DNA of 7,684 bases from Bacteroidaceae bacterium (lineage in GTDB: Bacteria > Bacteroidota > Bacteroidia > Bacteroidales > Bacteroidaceae). The stretch covers positions 1 through 7,684 of the forward strand of contig JABUUA010000078.1 of assembly GCA_021443405.1 (NCBI GenBank), given 5' to 3'. The notes under the pieces were generated by a model, which worked only from the letters and a program-made list of their open reading frames with translations, was not told the DNA's origin and made no database searches. The translations under genes and the position numbers were made by a program. Of this stretch, positions 1-6,483 are shown piece by piece. The number at the start of each line of letters is the position of its first letter. Position 1 is the first letter of the stretch.

Positions 1-602
1 CGGCCAAGCAGAGCAAGAACAGCTTTGGCATCTCGGGCAGTTATTCTACGAAGAAGGACTCTTCTTCTACCCAAAGCTCGCGCTACAGCGTAGAGGCCAC
101 TATGGACGTGCGCGTGAAAGCGGGTCCCGACGACCTTCCTGCCGGCGTTACCCGTCTCTTGAACGAGCTCAACAACTCCATCTCCGCCCACAATCCTTAC
201 GGCGAACTCACCATCATCACTCAGGAAACATTCCTCACCGATGGCAAGGCTGAAGTAACCGTCAAGTATCTGAACGAAGAAGGTATGTATGACGCAAACG
301 CTATCAAGTGCGAAGACGCAACCTCTACTGTCATCAGCAACGACTGTGTAAAGTTCACCTTCTCCAAAGCGGGCACTTACAAGATTATTGCAGGCTCTTG
401 CCAACAGGTGGTTACCATCACCGAACCCCTCACCGCCAGTTCTACGGCCACCAACCTGCTCGTCCAAAAGTACAACGATGCTAAGAAGGCTTATCAGGAC
501 GCCGCCGAGGCTGACAAGAACGCTAAGTTTGCTGAGTGGCAGGCGGTATGGGACTTGCTAAGCGACACGGAACGGAAGACGCTGGAAGAACCTAAAAAGT
601 AG
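1..602 (+). CDS. DUF2589-type protein with C-terminal Ig-like and helical module, 5' end missing
   Basis: The reading frame is open from the first complete codon at position 3, so the gene starts upstream and the ATG at 102 is internal. About 199 residues are visible. The first 60 look like the end of a DUF2589 domain: a Ser/Thr/Lys-rich stretch, a beta strand (RYSVEATMDVRVKA), and the family-type end LPAGVTRLLNELNN, which matches MPAGLGKVLDVFANN in the protein starting at 1939. A beta-rich segment of roughly 75 residues follows and ends in AGTYKIIAGSCQQVVTIT, a pattern typical of the last strands of Ig-like domains. The last 50 residues are charged and Ala-rich and should form helices. Only 19 bases separate it from the next gene, so they probably share a transcript. 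DUF2589 has no established function; the Ig-like assignment is a guess from the strand pattern. Confidence 0.8.
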   Translation, partial: AKQSKNSFGISGSYSTKKDSSSTQSSRYSVEATMDVRVKAGPDDLPAGVTRLLNELNNSISAHNPYGELTIITQETFLTDGKAEVTVKYLNEEGMYDANAIKCEDATSTVISNDCVKFTFSKAGTYKIIAGSCQQVVTITEPLTASSTATNLLVQKYNDAKKAYQDAAEADKNAKFAEWQAVWDLLSDTERKTLEEPKK

Positions 603-621
603 TAAATAATCCATAACGATT

Positions 622-1104
622 ATGTCTGAAACGAAACCCTCATTAGGTCTTGTCGACCTTTTGAAAAATACATTGGACTCTGCGATGTTGGCCGACGCCA
701 ACAGCGCAGAGACCCTCAACAACACCATCTTGGACTATGGCGACGAGTACTTGCAGTTCAAGACCAAGGACGAACAAGGCAAGGAGAACATCATCGAAGT
801 CCCCAAACTGGCCATCGCCCCTCTGCCCCTGCTCCGCATCAAAGAAGCAGAGTTCGAGATGAGCGCCACCCTGCAGATGAACTCTCAGTCGGAAAGTACG
901 CCCGCAACACCTGCGGACCGTCTGGCCGCCACTCGTTCCCGCTTCATGGTGGTCACCGACGAAGGAGCCGCAGAACGCTCCACCAGCATCAACGTGAAAA
1001 TGAACGTCAAGCTCGCCCAGGCAGAAATGCCGGCCGGCCTCACCAACCTGCTGCAGGTGGTGGCCAACAACCTTCAGGTGCGCGCTATCGACGAAAAAGA
1101 ATAA
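622..1104 (+). CDS. Small DUF2589-like protein
   Basis: This 160-residue protein is a paralogue of its neighbours. Residues 59-80 carry the central strand pair (EVPKLAIAPLPLLRIKEAEF), equivalent to VPLLSIVPIPYIQINNIKLN in the protein starting at 1939. Residues 136-150 carry the terminal motif MPAGLTNLLQVVANN. Between them lies a polar Ser/Thr/Ala-rich linker (about 85-120), as in the other copies. The N-terminal helix that in canonical copies contains LIGGPLVACVEAQ has diverged here (VDLLKNTLDSAMLADANSAE). There is no signal peptide or membrane segment, so the protein probably acts in the cytoplasm or leaves by a non-Sec route. The ATG at 622 fits the DUF2589 length and follows the upstream stop by 19 bases. 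The family link rests on motif alignment by eye; the function is unknown. Confidence 0.82.
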   Translation: MSETKPSLGLVDLLKNTLDSAMLADANSAETLNNTILDYGDEYLQFKTKDEQGKENIIEVPKLAIAPLPLLRIKEAEFEMSATLQMNSQSESTPATPADRLAATRSRFMVVTDEGAAERSTSINVKMNVKLAQAEMPAGLTNLLQVVANNLQVRAIDEKE

Positions 1105-1122
1105 CACAAAGGCAACCCAAGG

Positions 1123-1650
1123 ATGGACCTAAGCACTGAATCGGGCCTCGCGCTCTTCCTCAACGCCCTGCTGATGGACACGGCGGCACTGGATGCCGCC
1201 ACTGCCTCCACGGCATGCAGCACGATTGCCGCAGGTTTGTACGCTCCCGACGGAGCGCTCCAGACCACCCGTGTGCCCGTCCGTGACGCCTACACTCATG
1301 CAAAGGCCGTAGCCGTCCTCCCCACGCTGACCCTTGCGCCGCTTGGTCTCCTCTATGCCCAGATGCTCTCCTTCGAGATTCACGGCGGCGAGGCCCTTCG
1401 CCAGCACGGCACGCAACTGCGCAACGCCCGCACCGCCGACCTCTGCGACGAGGGCAAGGCCCTGCGACAAGCCATCGAGGTCTTGGGTTTCCACACCGAC
1501 ATCGCCATCGCTGGTGAGGGCGACGCCACCACGCTGACCTTCACCATCCGGAAGGAAAGCGAAACCATGACGCGCTTCATGGAGTTGTGGCTCGAAAGGC
1601 CGACACCCGAGGTGAGCGTCCCCACCCTGGAGGAACTACTGTATTCGTAA
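1123..1650 (+). CDS. Highly diverged DUF2589-like protein
   Basis: This 175-residue protein is not recognisable alone but aligns with its neighbours over one block: residues 66-86 (LPTLTLAPLGLLYAQMLSFE) match the central strand pair of the DUF2589 copies (PLLSIVPIPYIQINNIKLNF). The N-terminal helix is Ala-rich (LALFLNALLMDTAALDAATA). The second half, residues 115-160, has beta strands (TTLTFTIRKE) and a closing helix (TMTRFMELWLE), but the P-A/T-G motif that ends every other copy is missing. There is no signal peptide or membrane helix. The gene starts 18 bases after the previous stop and lies within the same run. The reading frame is intact and its codon use resembles its neighbours, so this looks like a specialised subunit rather than a decaying copy. 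Membership of the family is an inference from one block and from context. Confidence 0.75.
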   Translation: MDLSTESGLALFLNALLMDTAALDAATASTACSTIAAGLYAPDGALQTTRVPVRDAYTHAKAVAVLPTLTLAPLGLLYAQMLSFEIHGGEALRQHGTQLRNARTADLCDEGKALRQAIEVLGFHTDIAIAGEGDATTLTFTIRKESETMTRFMELWLERPTPEVSVPTLEELLYS

Positions 1651-1690
1651 CCGATAACCCACGCAATAACAAATAAAAAAACATCATATT

Positions 1691-1906
1691 ATGGCACAAC
1701 AGACACCGGGCATGAATTGCCCTCAATGCAACCAATTCATCCCCACCACCATCAACGAGTTGCTCACCGCCCAGGGCTTGCGATGCCCCTACTGCGGTCT
1801 GCAGCTCACCATCAACCGTGCGGAATCGAAGCGTGCAATGGATATTCTGAAGGACGTGCAGAACGCCCAAGATAACGTGAACGCCACCGCCAACCGCTAT
1901 AAGTAA
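1691..1906 (+). CDS. Small zinc-ribbon protein with helical tail
   Basis: This 71-residue protein has two CPxC knuckles, C10/C13 (NCPQCNQ) and C32/C35 (RCPYCGL), 18 residues apart. That is the usual geometry of a treble-clef or zinc-ribbon site binding one zinc ion with four cysteines. Residues 41-71 are polar (AESKRAMDILKDVQNAQDNV) and should form an amphipathic helix suited to binding a partner. There is no signal peptide, consistent with a reduced cytoplasmic setting. The gene sits between two DUF2589-type genes, 40 bases after one and 32 before the next, so it is probably co-expressed and may be an adaptor or assembly factor. The leader at 1665-1690 is very AT-rich, as is common for Bacteroidota translation starts. 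The zinc site is well supported; the role is unknown. Confidence 0.85.
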   Translation: MAQQTPGMNCPQCNQFIPTTINELLTAQGLRCPYCGLQLTINRAESKRAMDILKDVQNAQDNVNATANRYK

Positions 1907-1938
1907 ACCGTTACGACCAACCTTAAATCTCTTCTGGT

Positions 1939-4900
1939 ATGGATGATATCCAGAAAACAACCAAGGATCTGGTGAATGCAGCCAAGGCCCTTCCGTTCGC
2001 CGACCTCATCGGCGGGCCCCTCGTGGCCTGCGTCGAGGCACAGCACCAAGCGGCCATCGCCACCAGCAAGTTTATCGAGACCGTCGGCATCGACACGAAG
2101 TCGGGCGAAGTGGCCTTGATACACTTCACCTTCCTGCAGGAAGGGCAGAAGCGGCGCATGTCCGTGCCGCTGCTGAGCATCGTGCCCATTCCCTACATAC
2201 AAATCAACAACATCAAGCTCAATTTCCGCGCCGACATGTCGCTGGACAGCGAAAACAATTTCGTGGCGAAGTTTGCTTCGCAGGCAGGCAACGCTTCATC
2301 GACGACAGAATCGACCGGCAACAGCACGATGAAACTGGGCAACCACCTGGATGTGGAGATTCAAGCCATCGGCACCAGTATGCCCGCAGGTCTGGGCAAA
2401 GTGCTGGATGTGTTTGCCAACAACTGCATGCGCATCGAGGATGTGACCATGAAGAACTACACCATCGACCTCAACAAACTGGGCATGCAACTCGGGGCCA
2501 GCGTTACGGTGGACGAGGGAGGCTGGCGAGGACAACAAGTGTACCAACGCCTTGACAGCAGCGCCACAAGCGCCGATCTCGGCTATCGACCCGACGGCAA
2601 ACCCTGTAAACAAACGGTGACGGTGGAATGCACGGAGACCATGCCCTTGGAACTGGACAAAGTGTCGGCGTCGCACTTCAATTCATACATCTACACCAAG
2701 AAGATTGTTAACGATGTCATTCAAGTTTACTATGAGATTGACCCCTCCAAGATGTACCACGTGGAGAAGACTGGCTACGACGGCAACGTGGATGTCTTTA
2801 TCGACGGCGCTCTTTTTAAGGAAACGAATGTTTATTCCAATCTGAAAGCCAATCAGATTTCCATCTCCAACACGCCGGGCTACGACTGCGACCTTTCTGT
2901 GGATGGTTACGCCATCAAATTGAACTTCAAGGTTGACCCCGACTGTCTGTATAAGTTGGCGGAAGCAACAGGCTATCCAGCAGACGGCACAGTGACGGTG
3001 ACTATCGACGGAGAACCCTTCAGTGAGGAGAAGCCCTACGTTGACCTTGTTCCCAGTCAAGTCAAGAGCAGTGCGTTTGACGGTTATGTGGCCACGGTCA
3101 GCATCACCAACCGCACCATCAAAATAACCTATCGCCAGCAGAAACCGCCAGCAACCGGCTCTAACAAATATACCATCGAGTATAACGCGATAGGAAAATC
3201 GCTCAAGTACAACACGGTAAAGATAGACGGGAAGGACTACAAGAAAGACACCAAATACAATTCTCTGCAAGCCAGCCAAGTGACTTCCGACGTCGAGGGC
3301 TATATTACGACCATCTACATCGAAGGCACTGTCATACACGTTGACTATGAGCCCGACTCACGCTATCTCTACACCGAGAGCATCACGGGCACGGCAGAGA
3401 AAGTGACCCTGATGGTGAACGGAACGACCTTCAGTCGCCAGACGCCGTATGTGGGCCTGAAAGCAGAACAGATTAAGCTTAGTCCCAAGATTAGCGGTTA
3501 CAAGGGCCTCGTCCAAGTGGTGGGCAACGAGATAAAAGTGACTTACGACATCGACCCCGATTGTCTGTACGAGGTGGAATGGAAAGACCTCCCGACCGGA
3601 GCCAGCCCACAACTGTACATCGACAAGAAGGCATTTGACAAGGAGGCTCCCTATCCCAATCTGCAGGCTTCGCGCGTAAGTCTGGCCGATCCGATTAAGG
3701 GATACACCAGCACCATCCAGATAACCAAGGCGAATGTGATTGAGGTCACCTTCAAGAAAGACCCTAATTGCTTCTACAACAGTTTGGAGGTGATAGGCAT
3801 CGACCCCAGCGAGACGACCATCAACGTTGACGGAGCTCCCTTCAACAGCGACAAGGCCTATCCGAACCTGACCGCCGACAGAGTGGAGGCCCAATCGAAA
3901 CCGGGCATGCTTCCGGTAGTGACCATCGATAGCAAGAAACACGTCATCACCGTGAATTATACTACCGACCCCACCACCATCTATAAGTTGTCCATAACGG
4001 GTGTGGCCGTTGCGCCGACCGTCTTGTATGATGGCAAGCCCTTCGACGAAACGAAATCTTACTTGGGTCTCTCGCTCGACCAACTGCAGATTATCGGCGA
4101 GCCCGTCGGTTACAATTGCACAAAGACCATCGATACCAAGGACCCCAACAATAAGGTCATCCGCATCGCTTACTCTATCAAGCCTGAGTGCAAATACACT
4201 CTGAAGATAACGGGCAACCCCAGTTCGCCTGCCGCAGAAGTCAAGATAAAGGAAGGCAGCAGTTACAATCTGTTCAATGAGAACCAACCTTATGTGGGTC
4301 TGACGTCTAACATGATTCAGACGACTGTGATTCCCGGTTTCCTCTGCAATGTAAGTCTTGTGGGCCAAGTGATTCAGGTGAAATACACCGACGACCCCGC
4401 CTGCTTCTTCACCCTCAGTGTTACCGGCAACCCCGGCACGGTGAACGTAACGGTGAAAGGAAAGGCTTATAGCAAGACGGAGAAGTACATTGGGATAGGG
4501 TCGGACGACATCAAGGCAACAGCCTTCCCCGGTTATGTGTGCACCCCCTATATCACGGGGAACACCATCACGGTGAAGTATGCGAAAGACTCAACCAGTT
4601 GGTTTGCCAGCGCTACTTCGAACAGGAGCGAAGCTGTCGGCAAAATCAAGGTGAACGGAGCATTGTTCAATGCGAACACGCCTTACCCCAATCTTACGAC
4701 TGACAAAGTCACAGCGCCGGCGATTTTAGGCTACAGAGCAACGGTGCTGTTCCAAGGCACCGGCACTGCGAGGACTATCGTTGTCGACTATCAACGGATT
4801 GCCAAGTACTTCTACACCGTGAATGTCATTAACCCATCAACGACAGCGGTAACTGTATCAATTGATGGTAAAGCTTACGATGCCAATCAAGCCTACGACG

Positions 4901-5040
4901 GGACTATGAACAACGACCGAATCACTGCTACCGCTATTCGAGGCTATGCATACAAAGTTACCATTACTAACCAAATTATTACAGTTGAATATTCTGCGAC
5001 GAGCTTAGGTGTCAGACATCCGTTGACAGGAAGACGTTGA
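1939..5040 (+). CDS. DUF2589 domain fused to a long array of beta-rich repeats
   Basis: This is the largest product here, 1033 residues. Residues 16-165 form a canonical DUF2589 domain: the N-terminal helix with LPFADLIGGPLVACVEAQ (18-35), the strand pair VPLLSIVPIPYIQINN (76-91), a Ser/Thr-rich linker (113-131) and the end motif MPAGLGKVLDVFANN (148-162). A degenerate repeat-like region (about 185-272) follows, and then eleven repeats of 65-73 residues starting at residues 273, 338, 411, 478, 544, 613, 682, 753, 824, 889 and 959. Each repeat reads roughly Y-x7-G-x4-V-x-V-x-I-D-G-x2-F-x5-Y-x2-L-x4-V-x6-G-Y-x3-V-x-I-x4-I-x-V-x-Y-x2-D-P-x-C. The tail is short and basic (LGVRHPLTGRR). There is no signal peptide, sorting motif or membrane segment. 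The repeat pattern suggests an extended fibre of small beta domains, superficially like MucBP or Ig-like modules, but I do not recognise the family. The DUF2589 part probably docks the fibre to its paralogues. Confidence 0.88.
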   Translation: MDDIQKTTKDLVNAAKALPFADLIGGPLVACVEAQHQAAIATSKFIETVGIDTKSGEVALIHFTFLQEGQKRRMSVPLLSIVPIPYIQINNIKLNFRADMSLDSENNFVAKFASQAGNASSTTESTGNSTMKLGNHLDVEIQAIGTSMPAGLGKVLDVFANNCMRIEDVTMKNYTIDLNKLGMQLGASVTVDEGGWRGQQVYQRLDSSATSADLGYRPDGKPCKQTVTVECTETMPLELDKVSASHFNSYIYTKKIVNDVIQVYYEIDPSKMYHVEKTGYDGNVDVFIDGALFKETNVYSNLKANQISISNTPGYDCDLSVDGYAIKLNFKVDPDCLYKLAEATGYPADGTVTVTIDGEPFSEEKPYVDLVPSQVKSSAFDGYVATVSITNRTIKITYRQQKPPATGSNKYTIEYNAIGKSLKYNTVKIDGKDYKKDTKYNSLQASQVTSDVEGYITTIYIEGTVIHVDYEPDSRYLYTESITGTAEKVTLMVNGTTFSRQTPYVGLKAEQIKLSPKISGYKGLVQVVGNEIKVTYDIDPDCLYEVEWKDLPTGASPQLYIDKKAFDKEAPYPNLQASRVSLADPIKGYTSTIQITKANVIEVTFKKDPNCFYNSLEVIGIDPSETTINVDGAPFNSDKAYPNLTADRVEAQSKPGMLPVVTIDSKKHVITVNYTTDPTTIYKLSITGVAVAPTVLYDGKPFDETKSYLGLSLDQLQIIGEPVGYNCTKTIDTKDPNNKVIRIAYSIKPECKYTLKITGNPSSPAAEVKIKEGSSYNLFNENQPYVGLTSNMIQTTVIPGFLCNVSLVGQVIQVKYTDDPACFFTLSVTGNPGTVNVTVKGKAYSKTEKYIGIGSDDIKATAFPGYVCTPYITGNTITVKYAKDSTSWFASATSNRSEAVGKIKVNGALFNANTPYPNLTTDKVTAPAILGYRATVLFQGTGTARTIVVDYQRIAKYFYTVNVINPSTTAVTVSIDGKAYDANQAYDGTMNNDRITATAIRGYAYKVTITNQIITVEYSATSLGVRHPLTGRR
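2755..5007 (+). repeat. Eleven protein-level repeats of 65-73 residues
   Basis: The units begin at positions 2755, 2950, 3169, 3370, 3568, 3775, 3982, 4195, 4408, 4603 and 4813. They are conserved in protein pattern but diverged in DNA, so they are old and not freshly duplicated. Landmarks kept in most units are IDG or an equivalent followed by F/Y near the first third, Y-x2-L in the middle, G-Y or G-F in the second half, and a final I-x-V-x-Y strand. Many junctions read D-P-x-C-L/F-Y. Cysteines occur at two recurring places: the D-P-x-C junction (after units 1, 4, 5, 7 and 8) and G-Y/F-x-C (units 1, 7, 8 and 9). Unit 2 carries a Pro-rich insertion (KPPATGSNK) before unit 3. Confidence 0.88.
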
Positions 5041-5052
5041 TGATGTTATGCT

Positions 5053-5568
5053 ATGCCCGACACCGAAGGAACAAGACTCAAAGCAATTCCATGCCTCCCG
5101 ATGGACGAACTTATCGGGAGGCCCATGGAATCCTGCATGCGGGCACAGAGCATCGTCAACGAAGCCTCGCAACAGTATATCCGCGAAGTGGGGTTTCAAC
5201 CAACAGCCGAAGGAAAGGGGACCGAGGAGTGGGAGGCCGTCTTTATGTCGTTTAGTTGCGAGATAGAAGGGCGCCGGCGCCGCTTGTCCGTTCCGCTGCT
5301 GACCTTGGTTCCCATCCCTACCTTCACCATAGAAACCGCCGCGATGTCTTTCGTCGCCCAGACGCAATTCGACGAGGAAGGCAAGATGGTGGGCACCTAC
5401 GGCCCGGGAGGAAGTTACAACGAGCAGACACGGTTCCAGGGAAAAGTGAGGGTGAAGTTCCACATGGAAAGCTACGAGCCACCCACAGGACTGGCCAAGG
5501 TGCTCAACCTATATTACCACCAAGGCACACACATGAAGAAGGCGGAAGAAGAAAACACGAACGTATAA
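5053..5568 (+). CDS. Canonical stand-alone DUF2589 protein
   Basis: This 171-residue protein has all the DUF2589 landmarks. These are the N-terminal helix LPMDELIGRPMESCMRAQ (15-32), aligned with LPFADLIGGPLVACVEAQ of the preceding protein; a strand ending in an Arg-rich turn and then SVPLLTLVPIPTFTIETA (79-96); a Gly/Ser-rich linker (114-124); a beta strand (GKVRVKFHMESY); and the end motif PPTGLAKVLNLY (143-154). It ends in a charged tail (MKKAEEENTNV). There is no signal peptide. The ATG at 5053 lies 12 bases after the preceding stop; the next in-frame Met (5101, residue 17) falls inside the conserved N-terminal helix, so the upstream start is preferred. Together with the preceding gene it is the closest match to the family as I know it. 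Its molecular function is unknown; it may be the basic subunit of a complex in which the longer paralogues are decorated variants. Confidence 0.88.
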   Translation: MPDTEGTRLKAIPCLPMDELIGRPMESCMRAQSIVNEASQQYIREVGFQPTAEGKGTEEWEAVFMSFSCEIEGRRRRLSVPLLTLVPIPTFTIETAAMSFVAQTQFDEEGKMVGTYGPGGSYNEQTRFQGKVRVKFHMESYEPPTGLAKVLNLYYHQGTHMKKAEEENTNV

Positions 5569-5580
5569 CCTAATATTCTT

Positions 5581-6417
5581 ATGGCATTGGAAAAAACTTT
5601 TCAACTTGGCTCGTGGTTCACGGAAATGGTCAGCCAAGACGATTCAAAGTGGACCTTCAATCCCAACACGTACAACCCTGACCGCTACGTGAACGAAGTA
5701 CAAAACAAGACCTCCAACGAGTTCCTCATCCCCAACCAAGTAGCGCGTGTGGAGGGCGCGACCCGACTGGAAGGACGCCTCTACACCGAGGAAAACCGTT
5801 CCCCCGTCCCCGCTGTGGAACACACATTCCAAGCCATCACCACCGAAAACATCGAGGTGCCGGCCGCTCCGCGCATCAGTGACGCCCGCGCACAATTTAA
5901 CCGTATACAGCCCTTCGTGCTGCAGTGGGAGGGGCTTTGGGTGAACGACCCCAAGGATGCCGGCGGCGAAACCTACCGTGGCATCTGCCGAAAGCTCTAC
6001 CCCAAACTGCAGGTGTGGAAGTCGCTCGACGCGCTGAAAGACTCGGCCCTGAAGCGCAAATACAAGGGAACACAAGCAGAACTGGACGAAATCGGCGACA
6101 TTTACTACAATCTCTATTACAAGACGAGTGCGGCCGACAAGATAAACAATGCGCGACTGGCCCTGTATCTCTACAACTTCGCTGTGAACGCTGGTCCCGT
6201 CCGTGCCAAGAAACTGCTTCAGAAGGCGGCGGGCGTGAAGGTGGACGGCATTGTGGGCAACGGCACACTGGGCGCTGTAAATTCCTGCGCCACTATTGTT
6301 GAGAAATACTACGCCGCGCTGGAAGCTTACTATCGTTCCATCGGCGTGGGCAACAACGCAAAGTTCCTGAAGGGATGGCTCAACCGCTTGGTGGCCGCCA
6401 AATCGTTCAGCATATAA
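5581..6417 (+). CDS. GH108-type N-acetylmuramidase with long N-terminal extension
   Basis: This is a predicted lysozyme-type enzyme cutting the MurNAc-GlcNAc bond of peptidoglycan. Of 278 residues, 113-270 match glycoside hydrolase family 108 with its C-terminal peptidoglycan-binding part. Seen directly: WEGLWVNDPKDAGGETYRGI (116-135), equivalent to the family motif EGGYVNDPxDPGGxTxxGI, with E117 in the position of the catalytic glutamate; IYYNLYY (174-180); YNFAVNAGPVRAKKLLQ (198-214); VDGIVGNGTLGAVN (221-234); and KFLKGWLNRL (261-270), a typical family ending. Residues 1-110 are an extension I do not recognise, rich in Asn, Pro, Glu and Thr. There is no Sec signal peptide or membrane anchor, as in many phage endolysins. 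The gene starts 12 bases after the DUF2589 gene and is the last of the run, suggesting wall cutting in the service of that system. Confidence 0.88.
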   Translation: MALEKTFQLGSWFTEMVSQDDSKWTFNPNTYNPDRYVNEVQNKTSNEFLIPNQVARVEGATRLEGRLYTEENRSPVPAVEHTFQAITTENIEVPAAPRISDARAQFNRIQPFVLQWEGLWVNDPKDAGGETYRGICRKLYPKLQVWKSLDALKDSALKRKYKGTQAELDEIGDIYYNLYYKTSAADKINNARLALYLYNFAVNAGPVRAKKLLQKAAGVKVDGIVGNGTLGAVNSCATIVEKYYAALEAYYRSIGVGNNAKFLKGWLNRLVAAKSFSI

Positions 6418-6430
6418 AAAACGCCGTTCC

Positions 6431-6462
6431 CTTGCACATACAAGAAAATTTGTTTTTCTTTG
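6431..6462 (+). promoter_or_regulatory. Possible promoter for the methionine sulfoxide reductase gene
   Basis: CTTG at 6431-6434 is followed after 20 bases by TTTCTTTG at 6455-6462, one mismatch from the Bacteroidota -7 element TAnnTTTG. A transcript from here would start about 15 bases before the ATG at 6484. The 66-base gap after the muramidase gene is larger than any gap inside the preceding gene run, which fits a separate promoter. Both boxes have a mismatch, so this is tentative. I see no terminator hairpin in the same gap. Confidence 0.35.
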
Positions 6463-6483
6463 TCCTACAATTCAACGAAGAAA

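Noticed and set aside
3358..4368. A 336-codon open frame on the minus strand, inside the repeat gene.
   Set aside because: It is antisense to a clearly coding, repetitive frame; its translation has no recognisable domain, and long antisense frames are expected from the codon bias of the sense gene. The same applies to the 218-codon antisense frame at 2683-3339.
2755..5007. Recent DNA-level tandem duplication or a phase-variable repeat tract.
   Set aside because: The units share protein landmarks, but their DNA is strongly diverged and I see no long identical stretches that would support slippage or recombination.
2755..5007. Assignment of the repeats to the MucBP or Listeria-Bacteroides repeat families.
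   Set aside because: The V-x-Y and G-Y spacing is only superficially similar, and the typical motifs of these families are missing; I left the repeats unnamed.
5037..5266. Alternative short open frames overlapping the start of the DUF2589 gene at 5053.
   Set aside because: Only the frame starting at 5053 gives the DUF2589 motifs; the others yield low-complexity Arg/Ser-rich translations.
1..6417. The gene run as a plain prophage fragment.
   Set aside because: Apart from the muramidase I see no phage structural, packaging, integrase or holin gene; the muramidase alone is not enough.
6460..6483. TTG start giving an fRMsr eight residues longer.
   Set aside because: The ATG at 6484 gives a protein whose catalytic cysteines keep the family spacing, and the TTG overlaps the proposed -7 promoter box.
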